Shown: one piece after another, positions 8,541-17,483 of the stretch | Position numbering within the stretch: the first letter of the stretch is position 1 | How the letters are laid out: every line of letters begins with the position of its first letter | Assembly (NCBI RefSeq): GCF_014250685.1 | Contig: NZ_JACFAJ010000014.1 | Span: 62,001-126,000 of the forward strand | Direction: 5' to 3' | DNA length: 64,000 nucleotides | Origin: Cetobacterium sp. 2A | Lineage (GTDB): Bacteria; Fusobacteriota; Fusobacteriia; Fusobacteriales; Fusobacteriaceae | The notes under the pieces: generated by a model | The model's database searches: none | What the model was told of the DNA's origin: nothing | What the model saw: the letters and a program-made list of their open reading frames with translations, nothing else | Position numbers and translations under genes: made by a program

Positions 8541-9422
8541 TTATTTTTCACTATCTTTTAGATAAAATTCATAAGCTTCATTATCTGTATACCCTTTATG
8601 AACTATTAAAGATATTGCCTTTGCCATTGCTGTAGGATGGTTACTCTGGAATATATTTCTTCCCATGTCAACCCCTTTAGCTCCAGCTTTTATACTCTTA
8701 TAAGCAAGTGTTAAAGCCTCCTTTTCAGGTAACTTCTTTCCTCCAGCTATTACAATAGGTACTGGGCACGCTGCTATAACTTCCTCTAATTCATCACAAT
8801 AATAGGTTTTTATTATATTTGCACCTAATTCAGCAATCATTCTAGTTGCTAATTTAAAATATTTAGGTGTTCTTTCCATATCTTTTCCTACGGCTACAAC
8901 TCCCATTACAGGAATATCATATTTTAAAGCTTTATTTATAACTTGTGATAAATTATCTAAACTTTCTCTCTGTCCCTCCGAACCTATAAAAACTTGAACA
9001 GCTAAACAATCAGCATCCATTCTTATAGAGTCATCTATATCTACAGCTACTATTTCTCTACTTAAATCATCATCTAATACCGAAGACCCTGAAGTAACTC
9101 TTAAAACGGTGGCTTTATTATTATTTGGTAAAACACATGTTCTTAATGCTCCTCTTGTAGCCATTAGTGCATCTACATGTTCTGCTACTTTTGGAACTAT
9201 TAAGTCTAATCTCTCAAGACCAGAAACAGATCCCATAAAATATCCGTGATCAAATGCGAACATAACTGTATTACCGCTTTCAGAATTAAAAATATTTGAA
9301 AGTCTTTTTTTCATTCCCCAACCTAAATTTTCAGCTCCCTTGATAAAGAATCCATTTTGATTCTTAAATGGAACATCTAAAAAATAATCTTTTGCTACTT
9401 TCATACCATTTATATCTGCCAT
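8541..9422 (-). CDS. lsrF: LsrF, phospho-AI-2 thiolase
   Basis: A 293-residue class I aldolase-like protein that aligns along its whole length with E. coli LsrF: WGMKKRLSNIFN near residue 35, FDHGYFMGSVSGLERLD, IVIAGGKKLPEKEAL and GVDMGRNIFQS. LsrF takes the isomerised phospho-AI-2 product and transfers an acetyl group to CoA, giving dihydroxyacetone phosphate and acetyl-CoA. The Lys in the KTYYCDE strand is the expected active-site residue. GGGAGG precedes the ATG. It is the last gene of the leftward lsrACDBF operon. The neighbouring lsrG of enterobacteria is absent; a cupin gene lies in the divergent lsrRK operon instead. Confidence 0.93.
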   Translation of the reverse strand: MADINGMKVAKDYFLDVPFKNQNGFFIKGAENLGWGMKKRLSNIFNSESGNTVMFAFDHGYFMGSVSGLERLDLIVPKVAEHVDALMATRGALRTCVLPNNNKATVLRVTSGSSVLDDDLSREIVAVDIDDSIRMDADCLAVQVFIGSEGQRESLDNLSQVINKALKYDIPVMGVVAVGKDMERTPKYFKLATRMIAELGANIIKTYYCDELEEVIAACPVPIVIAGGKKLPEKEALTLAYKSIKAGAKGVDMGRNIFQSNHPTAMAKAISLIVHKGYTDNEAYEFYLKDSEK

Positions 9423-9443
9423 TTTTATTATCCTCCCTGTATT

Positions 9444-10493
9444 TTAGAAATTATAGTTATCTATATTTTCTTTTGTAAATATTGTTCTTTCTGGTAATAA
9501 GACTACTCCTGAATTTTCGTTTGTATCAGCTTTTGGGTCTAAAACTGTATTTGGTAAAACCTCTACTATTCCTATAGTAGGTACATCAATTTTATCACCA
9601 ACTTTAAATGTATTTCCTGCTGCTAAATATGCTGCTAGATATGATGCCATTGCCCCTTGTACTTTTACATCCCATAATCCAAATACAGGAACTGTTCCAT
9701 TTTTAACAAACCCTTTCATTGCAGATGGTGTTGCATATCCTGTAACTATTACCTTTCCCTTCATCCCTTTATTTTCAACTGCCTGAGCTTGCCCAGGTAA
9801 AGCTGTTGAGTCATTGCATATTATTACATCTATATCAGGATGGGCCTCTAGTATTCCCTGTCCAACTTCGACAGCTTTTGCCGCATCTTGATTACTGTAA
9901 TAATTATTAGGAGCCACATTTATCCATTTTGGATAATTCTCTTTTATATATTTCTCTCCTTCTGCTTGCCATGAATTTTGGTCAGTAACAGTTGGAGAAG
10001 AATAATGCCACGCATATTTTATAGCTTTATCTTTAGGATTTTCTATTTGCATTTCCACCATTTCCACTAACATTTCTCCTAATTGTTTAGGAGTTCCTTG
10101 AGAAACCATAAGAGATCTATGATTATTATCAATATCTGAATCCCATGTAACTATTTTTAACCCGTTATTTTTTGCATTATCAACCGCCTTATTAAGTCCA
10201 TTATTTGATAAAGCAGATAAAGCTATCGCATCATACCCTTGAGCCACCGCATTGTTTATTATTTGCACTTGATTCGCTACAGAGGCTTCCGGATTCCCAT
10301 CATATTTCACTTTATATCCTAATTTTTTAGATAATTCTTGTGCACCTTCATTTCCTGTTTCAAAAAACATATTTCCAGATAATTTTGGAATAAAAACAAT
10401 TTGTGTACCTTTTACTGGTTTCACGTCTGCTAAGCTCATCATAGATGAAAATAAAAAGATTCCTATTGAAGATAGTAATAGTTTTTTTCTCAT
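9444..10493 (-). CDS. lsrB: LsrB, AI-2 binding protein
   Basis: A 349-residue periplasmic binding protein with a signal peptide (residues 1-22, SSMMSLA cleavage region). The six positions that contact the AI-2 form R-THMF in Salmonella LsrB are recognisable: Lys in FIPKLSG, Asp in TWDSDID, Asp-Gln in TVTDQNSW, and Pro and Ala in STALPGQA. These residues distinguish true AI-2 receptors from other ribose-binding homologues, so AI-2 binding is a strong inference. It lies between lsrD and lsrF on the same strand, with its own GGGAGG site. Confidence 0.93.
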   Translation of the reverse strand: MRKKLLLSSIGIFLFSSMMSLADVKPVKGTQIVFIPKLSGNMFFETGNEGAQELSKKLGYKVKYDGNPEASVANQVQIINNAVAQGYDAIALSALSNNGLNKAVDNAKNNGLKIVTWDSDIDNNHRSLMVSQGTPKQLGEMLVEMVEMQIENPKDKAIKYAWHYSSPTVTDQNSWQAEGEKYIKENYPKWINVAPNNYYSNQDAAKAVEVGQGILEAHPDIDVIICNDSTALPGQAQAVENKGMKGKVIVTGYATPSAMKGFVKNGTVPVFGLWDVKVQGAMASYLAAYLAAGNTFKVGDKIDVPTIGIVEVLPNTVLDPKADTNENSGVVLLPERTIFTKENIDNYNF

Positions 10494-10505
10494 AACTTTT
10501 CCTCC

Positions 10506-11471
10506 CTATACTTTTTTTATCTTTTTAAAATTCCTTAATGCAACCACTCCAACTAATAAAATTCCGACTGGGATATTCAAATATTGGGTTGAAACATCAA
10601 TCATAGATAATCCAAATTTTAAAAAACCTATTATGAAGCCGGCTAAAATTGTTCCAATCACCCCTCCTTTTCCTCCAGTTGTTAATGTTCCTCCTAAAAC
10701 AACTGTTGTTATAATTGGTAGAGTTAATTCATTCCCTGCGTCAGATCGTGCTGAACCTAAATAGCTAGTTAATAATATTCCAGCTAAGGCGGCTCCAAAT
10801 CCAGATATAACATATGTACTCGCCACTATGAACTTTGGATTTAATCCTGAATAACTCATTGCATTTGGTGATACTCCTGATAAGTAAACTTGTCTTCCAT
10901 AAGATGTTTTACTCAAAACTATATATAAAATGGAAATAATTAATAAAATTAATATAAATAAAATTGGTAGTCCAAATATTTTTGTATGAGTAAATTCTAC
11001 AAAAATTTCAGGAAATCCTGAAATTCCTTCAAAAGCGCTAGATACTCCAATCTTAGAGACATTAATTGCTAATCCTGAAAATAGAAAACTTCCTCCCAAG
11101 GTTACAATCATGGGTTGAACACCTATGTACGCTATAATTATCCTACTAAATAATCCACATAAAGCCCCTAAAAGAAGAACTAATAATATGGCAACAACTA
11201 TATTTATATTAAAGTTTTTCCATAATATACCTAATGTTATAGATGACAAGCCCATTATGGCTCCCGATTGGATATCAATTCCTCCGGTTAAAAAAACAAA
11301 AGTTAAAAATAAAGCTACAATTATTATAAAAGAATAGTCGTTGATACTACCAAGAAATATATTTGGTCTTAATATTCTGGAATTTAAACTTCCAAATATT
11401 AAAATTTCACTTATTAGTAAGAATGTAAGAAAGACTTCCCAGTTAGAAAAAATTTTCTTAACTTTATCCAT
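10506..11471 (-). CDS. lsrD: LsrD, AI-2 importer permease
   Basis: A 321-residue membrane protein of the BPD_transp_2 (ribose-type) permease family with about nine hydrophobic segments. FLTGGIDIQSGAIMGLSS and TTVVLGGTLTTGGKGG are the family's conserved loops, the second touching the ATPase. It overlaps the end of lsrC by 8 bases, and the ribosome binding site AAAGGAGAAGG lies inside lsrC, so the two are coupled. Together with LsrC it forms the membrane channel of the AI-2 importer. Confidence 0.9.
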   Translation of the reverse strand: MDKVKKIFSNWEVFLTFLLISEILIFGSLNSRILRPNIFLGSINDYSFIIIVALFLTFVFLTGGIDIQSGAIMGLSSITLGILWKNFNINIVVAILLVLLLGALCGLFSRIIIAYIGVQPMIVTLGGSFLFSGLAINVSKIGVSSAFEGISGFPEIFVEFTHTKIFGLPILFILILLIISILYIVLSKTSYGRQVYLSGVSPNAMSYSGLNPKFIVASTYVISGFGAALAGILLTSYLGSARSDAGNELTLPIITTVVLGGTLTTGGKGGVIGTILAGFIIGFLKFGLSMIDVSTQYLNIPVGILLVGVVALRNFKKIKKV

Positions 11472-12465
11472 TTATCCCTTCTCCTTTAACTCTGTTACTA
11501 AGACGTATTTTTCTATTTTTATTAACAGAATATTTCTGTAATAATGTATCACTAATAACTATTATGACTAAAAGAGCTCCCGTTATAGTGTTATTTAAAT
11601 CTGAAGAAAATCCCATAAATACTAAGACTTTACTTAATGAAGCCATAATAATTACTCCTAATGATGAACCTATTATGCTTCCTACTCCTCCTGTCAAACT
11701 TATCCCACCCAAAACACATCCTGCTATGATTGTCATTTCATATCCATTTCCTGCTATTGGTGCTATAAATCCCGTTCTTGAAGCAAATACAATAGCAGCT
11801 ATTCCCGAAAAAATACCAGATAAAATAAATGAGATTCTTTTAGTTCTTTTCACAGGTATTCCAACTAAATGTGCTCCATTTGGATTATCTCCAACAGCTT
11901 TAAAATATCCACCTTGTGGTACTTTTGTTAAATATAGGTGCATCGTAATAACCAATAAAAAACTTATCAAGAAAAATATGTTAACTCCCAAAATACTGTC
12001 TTGAGATAAACTTTTAAAATCTGTTGGAAGATTTTCTATCCATCTACCTTTGGTTATAACATAGATGACACCTCTTACAATACCTAATGTTCCCAACGTC
12101 ATAATGATAGAACTGATTTCAAAATCGACAACACCTACTGCATTAATTAATCCTATAATTCCACCTATTAAAATTACAGCTATTAATACTACAAATATAT
12201 TATAGCCATCTCTTATTAAAATTCCAGAGACAGAAGCACATAATCCTAAAGTTGATCCTATTGATACATCTATCTCTCCTGTCATAATTACAAAAGATAT
12301 TCCTATTGATAAAATTATATATATAGAGCTCCCATATAAAGTACTTAATATATTATCACTATTAAAAAATGCTGGATTAATTGTTCCTACTATTAAAAAT
12401 AGAATTATAATCATATATAAAGGTGTTATTTCTCTGGATTTTAAAATACTTTTAACTCTTTCCAT
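11464..12465 (-). CDS. lsrC: LsrC, AI-2 importer permease
   Basis: A 333-residue permease of the same family as LsrD, with FVIMTGEIDVSIGSTLGLC near residue 60 and IAGCVLGGISLTGGVGS near residue 240. Its order after lsrA and before lsrD reproduces the enterobacterial lsrACDB order, which together with LsrB assigns the substrate. The start ATG follows GAGGAG. It overlaps lsrD by 8 bases. Confidence 0.9.
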   Translation of the reverse strand: MERVKSILKSREITPLYMIIILFLIVGTINPAFFNSDNILSTLYGSSIYIILSIGISFVIMTGEIDVSIGSTLGLCASVSGILIRDGYNIFVVLIAVILIGGIIGLINAVGVVDFEISSIIMTLGTLGIVRGVIYVITKGRWIENLPTDFKSLSQDSILGVNIFFLISFLLVITMHLYLTKVPQGGYFKAVGDNPNGAHLVGIPVKRTKRISFILSGIFSGIAAIVFASRTGFIAPIAGNGYEMTIIAGCVLGGISLTGGVGSIIGSSLGVIIMASLSKVLVFMGFSSDLNNTITGALLVIIVISDTLLQKYSVNKNRKIRLSNRVKGEGING

Positions 12466-12487
12466 AAATACTCCTCTCTTAATGGTT

Positions 12488-13987
12488 TTATATTCCGTAA
12501 GACGCTTTCATTAAATTATCTAAAGTAATTTCTTCTTTTATAAATTCCTTCTCAATCTTTCCTTGGTGCATAACTATAGTTTTATCTGATAACTCTACAA
12601 TTTCATCCAAATCAGAAGATATAAGTATTATGCTCACACCTTCCTGCTTTAATTTTTTTATTATATTATAAACATCAATTCTAGCACCTGCATCAATTCC
12701 CCTTGTAGGCTCGTCTAATATTAATACTTTTGGATTTGAAGATAATGCTCGCCCTATAATAACCTTTTGTTGATTTCCACCTGAAAGTTCTCCAATTTCC
12801 TGTTTTAAACTACTAATTTTAGTATTGAAATCATTTATATATCTTGTAGCTATTTGGTTTTCTATTTTTCTATTTATAAAAACCTTAGATATTTTTTTTA
12901 ATATACAAGATGTTGTATTAAAAGATATTGGAGTAATTTTAAAAATACCATTTAAATATCTATCTTCGGGAACATAATTGATTCCTAATTCAATTATCTC
13001 TTTTGTTGATTTTCCAGTTATATTTTTTCCCTCTAAATATATGCCTCCATTTAAGGATTTATCCATTCCAAATAAAGTGGTTGCAAATTCAGTTCTTCCA
13101 GCTCCTATAACCCCTGCAACCCCTAATATTTCTCCTGAATAAGCTGAAAAGTTAAGATTATTAAATCCATATCCTGAATAATTTTTAACTTCTAAAACTT
13201 TAATTTTTTTTAAATCTATAATTTCATTTTCTTCTATTGCTCCAAATCTTGTATTATTCTCTTCATTTTTTTTATTTAATAATGCCTCTATTAGCATCTC
13301 CTTTGTAAAATCTTCTGTTTTTCCATTTAATGTAATTCTTCCATCACACATTACTACTACTTTATTTGTTATTTGAAAAACTTCACTTAATCTATGAGTA
13401 ATATAAAATATTCCCACTCCATCTTTTTTTAAATCCTCTATTATTTCAAATAACATCTGCGTTTCTTTAAATGTTAATGTAGAAGTTGGTTCATCTAGTA
13501 TCAAAATTCTAGATTTTCTTAAGAGTCCTCTTAAGATTTCTACTATTTGTTGTTCAGCTATAGATAATGTATAGGCTTTTCCTTTTAAATCAACTTTCCA
13601 ATCGAATTTTTTCAAAAAAATATTTACTTCTTTTAAAAGTTCACTCTTATCACCGGATATTCCTACAACTATATTTTCAAATATACTCATATTTTGGAAA
13701 AGTAATGGTTCTTGAGGTACTAAGTACACTCCATTTAAAATAGCTAAAGAGGGTGTTGATAAATCAGTCAATTTATCATTTATATAGATTTCTCCCTGAT
13801 CTGCACTATAGATTCCCATTAAAATTTTCATTAATGTACTTTTTCCAGCACCATTTCCACCAATTATAGAGATTACATCACCTCTATAAATCTTTAAGTT
13901 GATACCTTTTAATACTTTATTTTCACCAAAAGATTTATGAACTTCTTTTATAGATAACATTGGGGTATCTTTTTTTGAGGATAACAT
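12488..13987 (-). CDS. lsrA: LsrA, AI-2 importer double ATPase
   Basis: A 499-residue cytoplasmic protein with two fused ATPase domains, as in RbsA and LsrA. The first has Walker A GGNGAGKSTL and Walker B ILILDEPTSTLT; the second has signature LSGGNQQKV and Walker B VLILDEPTRGID, with the degenerate second Walker A (GAGRTE) normal for this class. I start it at the ATG at 13987 because AAGGAGG lies eight bases upstream; an in-frame ATG at 14014 has no such site. It is the first gene of lsrACDBF and is divergent from lsrR across a regulatory region of about 215 bases. Confidence 0.92.
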   Translation of the reverse strand: MLSSKKDTPMLSIKEVHKSFGENKVLKGINLKIYRGDVISIIGGNGAGKSTLMKILMGIYSADQGEIYINDKLTDLSTPSLAILNGVYLVPQEPLLFQNMSIFENIVVGISGDKSELLKEVNIFLKKFDWKVDLKGKAYTLSIAEQQIVEILRGLLRKSRILILDEPTSTLTFKETQMLFEIIEDLKKDGVGIFYITHRLSEVFQITNKVVVMCDGRITLNGKTEDFTKEMLIEALLNKKNEENNTRFGAIEENEIIDLKKIKVLEVKNYSGYGFNNLNFSAYSGEILGVAGVIGAGRTEFATTLFGMDKSLNGGIYLEGKNITGKSTKEIIELGINYVPEDRYLNGIFKITPISFNTTSCILKKISKVFINRKIENQIATRYINDFNTKISSLKQEIGELSGGNQQKVIIGRALSSNPKVLILDEPTRGIDAGARIDVYNIIKKLKQEGVSIILISSDLDEIVELSDKTIVMHQGKIEKEFIKEEITLDNLMKASYGI

Positions 13988-14011
13988 CAATAAAACCTCC
14001 TTATCATAAAT

Positions 14012-14022
14012 CAAAACTTTTG
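14012..14022. promoter_or_regulatory. Palindrome upstream of lsrA, possible LsrR site
   Basis: CAAAACTTTTG is a perfect 11-base palindrome about 25 bases before the lsrA start. It is set in a stretch (TCAAAACTTTTGTTTTTAAC) that resembles the lsrR-proximal one (TCAAACAATTGTTTTTAAAC). The shared sequence suggests the same regulator binds both ends of the divergent region; this is inference. Confidence 0.4.
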
Positions 14023-14048
14023 TTTTTAACTTTTTCTTTTGTCAATCG

Positions 14049-14077
14049 AGTTTAGCTCATTAATTTTTATTTGTCAA
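14049..14077 (-). promoter_or_regulatory. Candidate lsrA promoter
   Basis: On the minus strand TTGACA (14072-14077) and TAAACT (14049-14054) are 17 bases apart, about 60 bases upstream of lsrA. The -35 is perfect, the -10 weak (4 of 6), as expected for a regulated promoter. Confidence 0.4.
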
Positions 14078-14125
14078 ATTTTTTTAGATACTTTTTTGAA
14101 AATAATTCAATTTTTATAAGGTCTA

Positions 14126-14154
14126 TTGACTTTGAAACATTTAAGTGATATTAT
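14126..14154 (+). promoter_or_regulatory. Candidate lsrRK promoter
   Basis: TTGACT (14126-14131) and TATTAT (14149-14154) are separated by 17 bases, 50 bases before the lsrR start. Transcription would begin near 14161, inside or beside the palindrome at 14164-14175. Confidence 0.6.
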
Positions 14155-14163
14155 CAACTTATC

Positions 14164-14175
14164 AAACAATTGTTT
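14164..14175. promoter_or_regulatory. Palindrome at lsrR transcription start, probable LsrR operator
   Basis: AAACAATTGTTT is a perfect 12-base palindrome placed ten bases after the -10 element, covering the expected transcription start of lsrRK. The position suits a repressor site for autoregulation by LsrR. No binding data; assignment rests on location and on the related palindrome near lsrA. Confidence 0.5.
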
Positions 14176-14203
14176 TTAAACAAAACAAATGTAAGGAGGA
14201 TCT

Positions 14204-15115
14204 ATGAATTCTTATGAACAAAATCTAATTTTTAAAATTACTTGGTCGTATTTTATGGAAAATAAAACACAACAAGAAATTTCTGAAATGTATAATATAT
14301 CTAGAGCTAAAATAATGAAGTTACTATCTGAAGCTAAAGAACAAAAAATAATACAATTTAAAATAAGTTCTGATGCATCAAACTTCATATCTTTAGAGCA
14401 AAAAATAAAACTTAAATACTCTTTAAAGGATGTATTTATAACACCATCTAACACAGTTGATATAAATGAAACTATAGCAAAATCTGCCGCCATGTTTATA
14501 CAAGAGAATCTATCTGAGAATGACTTTCTAAATATTGGTTTTGGAGATACAGTTTCTAAAATAGTTAGTAATATATCTTTCGAGGAAAATAATTCTACAT
14601 CCTTAATATCTTTAACTGGAGGTGTCAATTATTATCTTTCATCCCTAGATAGTTTTAACAGAAAGAAAACTAACTTATACATAATACCGTGTCCATTTTC
14701 ACTTTCTAGTGAAGAGTTAGCTAATCAACTTTTTAAAGAAAACTCTGTCAATGAGATTCTTAAAATGTCACAATTTGCTAAAATGACAGTTATTGGAATC
14801 GGGGCTATCTCAAAATACGATACAATTGTTAAGGACCAAAAATTAAGTTCCAATGAAATAGTTGTTCTAAAAAATAAAGGGGTGGTCGCTGATATTTTGG
14901 GATATTTTATTAACAACGCTGGAGAAGAAGTAGAAGATAATTTTTCTAAAAAAATTATTAGTACTCACTTTAACTCTTTAAAAAATCTTAAAAATGTAAT
15001 TGCTGTGGCTGGAGGTGAGCATAAATACGAAGCAATTAAAGCAGCACTAAAAACAAATATTATAGATATTCTTTTTACTGATGAAAATACTGCAATTTAT
15101 TTAGCTAAGGACTAA
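14204..15115 (+). CDS. lsrR: LsrR, SorC-family regulator of AI-2 uptake
   Basis: A 303-residue regulator with an N-terminal helix-turn-helix (residues about 18-50, QQEISEMYNISRAKIMKLL) and a C-terminal sugar-phosphate-binding SorC domain (SLTGGVNYYL, AVAGGEHKYEAIKAAL, IDILFTDENTA). In enterobacteria LsrR represses lsr genes until phospho-AI-2 binds it. Its place at the head of lsrRK, divergent from lsrACDBF, matches that arrangement. AAGGAGG lies seven bases before the ATG. A palindrome covers its own predicted transcription start, suggesting autoregulation. Eleven bases separate it from the lsrK reading frame region. Confidence 0.92.
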   Translation: MNSYEQNLIFKITWSYFMENKTQQEISEMYNISRAKIMKLLSEAKEQKIIQFKISSDASNFISLEQKIKLKYSLKDVFITPSNTVDINETIAKSAAMFIQENLSENDFLNIGFGDTVSKIVSNISFEENNSTSLISLTGGVNYYLSSLDSFNRKKTNLYIIPCPFSLSSEELANQLFKENSVNEILKMSQFAKMTVIGIGAISKYDTIVKDQKLSSNEIVVLKNKGVVADILGYFINNAGEEVEDNFSKKIISTHFNSLKNLKNVIAVAGGEHKYEAIKAALKTNIIDILFTDENTAIYLAKD

Positions 15116-15134
15116 AATTTAAGAGGTGGAGTAT

Positions 15135-16697
15135 ATGAGTAAATATCTAATGACAATCGATGCTGGTACTGGAAGTGTTAGAGCAGTTATTTTTAATTTA
15201 AAAGGGGATGAAATTTCTTGTGTTTCTAGGGAATGGGAACATAAGGAAGATCCAAAATATAAAGGATCTATGGATTTTGACATAGAACTCAATTGGAATT
15301 TAACATGCCAATGTATAAATGAATCTATATCTAAAGCTAATATTAAATCTAATGAGATTATAGCAATTACAACTACTTCAATGAGAGAAGCTATTGTTTT
15401 ATATGATCAAAATCTAAAAGAAATTTGGGCTTGTGCAAATGTTGATTCAAGAGCTATTGATGAAGTTAGAGTATTAAAAGATTATAATCCATCTTTGGAA
15501 AAAGAAATATATGATTTAACTGGACAAACTTTTGCACTAGGAAGTATTCCTAGACTTCTTTGGATAAAAAAGCATCTTCCTGAAATTTATAATAAAACTT
15601 ACAGAATCTCAATGCTAAATGATTGGATTATTTTTAAACTTTCAAATAACATTGTTAGTGAAGCTAGTAACTCATGTACAACAGGTATTTTTAATATAAA
15701 AACAAATGACTGGGATAAAGATATTTCCAAAAAATGTAATTTGAAAAATGATATTTTTCCAACAACTCTAAAAAGTAGTTCTTTAGCTGGCTATGTCAGC
15801 CTAGAAGCATCTAAAATAACTGGATTAGATAAGGATATACCTATTTTTATTGGTGGTGGAGATGCTCAACTTGGATCAATTGGAATTGGATTAATTAATT
15901 CCAATGAAGCTGGGATTTTTGGTGGGAGCTTTTGGCAATATGAATTTAATACAGCTACTCCTTTAATGGATAAAAGTTACAGAGTTCGTGTTAATTCACA
16001 TGCTATAGATAATATATGGCAGTATGAAGCTATTGCTTTTTTCCCTGGACTTATTATGAGATGGTTTAGAGATGCTTTTTGTCAATCTGAAAAAGAAGAA
16101 AGTTTAAAAACAGGAGAAGATACATACAGTATAATTTCGAAGAAAGCTGTAGATGTCCCTGTAGGAAGTAATGGACTTATCTGTACTTTTTCAAATGTTA
16201 TGAATTTTATTGACTGGAGACATGCTTCACCTACATTTACTAATTTTTCTTTTGATAGCAATAAGTTTAATAAATATACTTTTTATAAAGCTATTATGGA
16301 GAATTCTTGCTATGTTACAAAAGGTCATGTTGAATTAATAAAAGAGGTAACTGGAATCTTTCCTTCTGAAATTACTTTTGCTTCTGGAGCATCTAAAAGT
16401 CCTATGTGGTGTCAAATTTTATCAGATGTTCTAGGTATAAAAATAAAAGTTCCTAAAATTAAAGAAGCTACTGCTTTAGGTGGAGCTATTTTAACTAGTG
16501 TGGCAATAGGTGAGTATTCGACTATTAAAGAAGCATGTGAAAATATGATTCAATTTGAAAAAGTTTATATCCCTAATAATGAAAATCATTTAATTTATAA
16601 AGATATTTATAGTAATTGGTTAAATGTTTATTCAGATCAACTAGAAATTGCTAATAAAAATTTGGTTAACCACATGTGGTTAGCTCCTGGACTATAA
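15135..16697 (+). CDS. lsrK: LsrK, AI-2 kinase
   Basis: A 520-residue FGGY-family kinase that phosphorylates imported AI-2, trapping it and producing the LsrR inducer. Conserved stretches include the N-terminal phosphate loop DAGTGSVRAVIF, WACANVDSRA, GGGDAQLGSIGIG with the catalytic-region Asp, MRWFRDAFC, FASGASKSPMW and KEATALGGA. The last residues MWLAPGL match the E. coli LsrK end. I start at the ATG at 15135 (MSKYLMTIDAG), preceded by GAGGTGG, rather than the upstream in-frame GTG. It follows lsrR and precedes the cupin gene by 17 bases, one operon. Confidence 0.93.
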   Translation: MSKYLMTIDAGTGSVRAVIFNLKGDEISCVSREWEHKEDPKYKGSMDFDIELNWNLTCQCINESISKANIKSNEIIAITTTSMREAIVLYDQNLKEIWACANVDSRAIDEVRVLKDYNPSLEKEIYDLTGQTFALGSIPRLLWIKKHLPEIYNKTYRISMLNDWIIFKLSNNIVSEASNSCTTGIFNIKTNDWDKDISKKCNLKNDIFPTTLKSSSLAGYVSLEASKITGLDKDIPIFIGGGDAQLGSIGIGLINSNEAGIFGGSFWQYEFNTATPLMDKSYRVRVNSHAIDNIWQYEAIAFFPGLIMRWFRDAFCQSEKEESLKTGEDTYSIISKKAVDVPVGSNGLICTFSNVMNFIDWRHASPTFTNFSFDSNKFNKYTFYKAIMENSCYVTKGHVELIKEVTGIFPSEITFASGASKSPMWCQILSDVLGIKIKVPKIKEATALGGAILTSVAIGEYSTIKEACENMIQFEKVYIPNNENHLIYKDIYSNWLNVYSDQLEIANKNLVNHMWLAPGL

Positions 16698-16714
16698 AAA
16701 GGAGGTAATAAAAT

Positions 16715-17068
16715 ATGTATATAGTAGATGAAAAAGATTCAGAATATAGATTTGGAAATTTAGGTCCAAAATATTTAATGAAAGGACCTAGAATGAATTA
16801 TTCAATTGTACAATTTCCCCCAAATACAGATTTCCAAGCTCATTATCATGAAATAATGGAAGAAAATTTTTATATACTTGAAGGTAAAATAGATATTATT
16901 GTAGACAATATCTTACATACTTTAACAAAGGGTCAATTTATTCATATAGAACCATCAGAAGTTCATTATGTAAAAAACCCTTATGATGAAACAGTTAAAA
17001 TGGTTTCTACTTTAGCTCCTTTTGTCGTAAAAGATAAAATTGATGTTGAGAATCCTATTAATTATTAA
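16715..17068 (+). CDS. Single-domain cupin in the lsr locus
   Basis: A 117-residue cytoplasmic cupin with both metal motifs intact: HYHEIMEENFYILEG (two His and a Glu) and GQFIHIEPSEVH (third His). Such proteins are usually metal-dependent isomerases or dioxygenases, or bind a sugar. It follows lsrK by 17 bases with a strong AAGGAGG, so it belongs to the lsrRK operon. The enterobacterial locus has lsrG, a ferredoxin-like-fold isomerase of phospho-AI-2, and no lsrG is visible here. I infer that this cupin may do that isomerisation step; nothing in the sequence proves it. It ends at a terminator. Confidence 0.82.
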   Translation: MYIVDEKDSEYRFGNLGPKYLMKGPRMNYSIVQFPPNTDFQAHYHEIMEENFYILEGKIDIIVDNILHTLTKGQFIHIEPSEVHYVKNPYDETVKMVSTLAPFVVKDKIDVENPINY

Positions 17069-17084
17069 AAAATAATTTTTAAAT

Positions 17085-17120
17085 AAAGAAAAGCAGAGTC
17101 AATCGACCCTGCTTTTCTTT
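17085..17120. terminator. Bidirectional intrinsic terminator
   Basis: AAAGAAAAGCAGAGTC and GACCCTGCTTTTCTTT form a stem with an AATC loop and A/T tracts on both sides, between the convergent cupin and GNAT genes. Confidence 0.85.
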
Positions 17121-17121
17121 A

Positions 17122-17406
17122 TTATACTAAAACAATATCTATATACTCATCTGGAAATTTTTCATAAATTAATTTTGCAGTTAAACACTCTAATATTAAT
17201 TTATGACCTTCTTTTTTTGCAAACTCTGCAAGATTATCCATCAAATGTTTTTCTATTTTTATTTCATCTTCACCGGCTAAGAACCAACTTTGATAAACAA
17301 TTAAATTACTATTATTTCCAAATTCATAAAATAATTCTCCAATTTTCTCTTCATTTCTTTTAGCTATAAATTTTTTTTCTTCAACATTTTGAGTTATTGT
17401 TATCAT
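17122..17406 (-). CDS. Small YjdJ-type GNAT acetyltransferase-like protein
   Basis: A 94-residue protein matching the short GNAT-like (YjdJ/PF14542-type) family: an N-terminal beta-hairpin (FIAKRNEEKIGELFYEF), a helix, then LILECLTAKLIYEKFPDEY, equivalent to the family's CPFVAxYI..HPEY end. The usual acetyl-CoA loop R-G-x-G is not preserved here; the corresponding segment reads GEDEIKIEKHL, so catalytic activity is doubtful. AGGAG lies before the ATG. Neighbouring genes give no clue to function. Confidence 0.65.
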   Translation of the reverse strand: MITITQNVEEKKFIAKRNEEKIGELFYEFGNNSNLIVYQSWFLAGEDEIKIEKHLMDNLAEFAKKEGHKLILECLTAKLIYEKFPDEYIDIVLV

Positions 17407-17483
17407 ATTAATCTCCTCTCAAACTTTATGTATATACTTAAGATTCAATGAATATATCATTATTCCTTTTATTATTAATTATT

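Noticed and set aside
11564-12004. 146-codon open frame opposite lsrC
   Set aside because: It is the reverse frame of a conserved permease, rich in Ile/Pro/Thr with no domain, and lacks a ribosome binding site.
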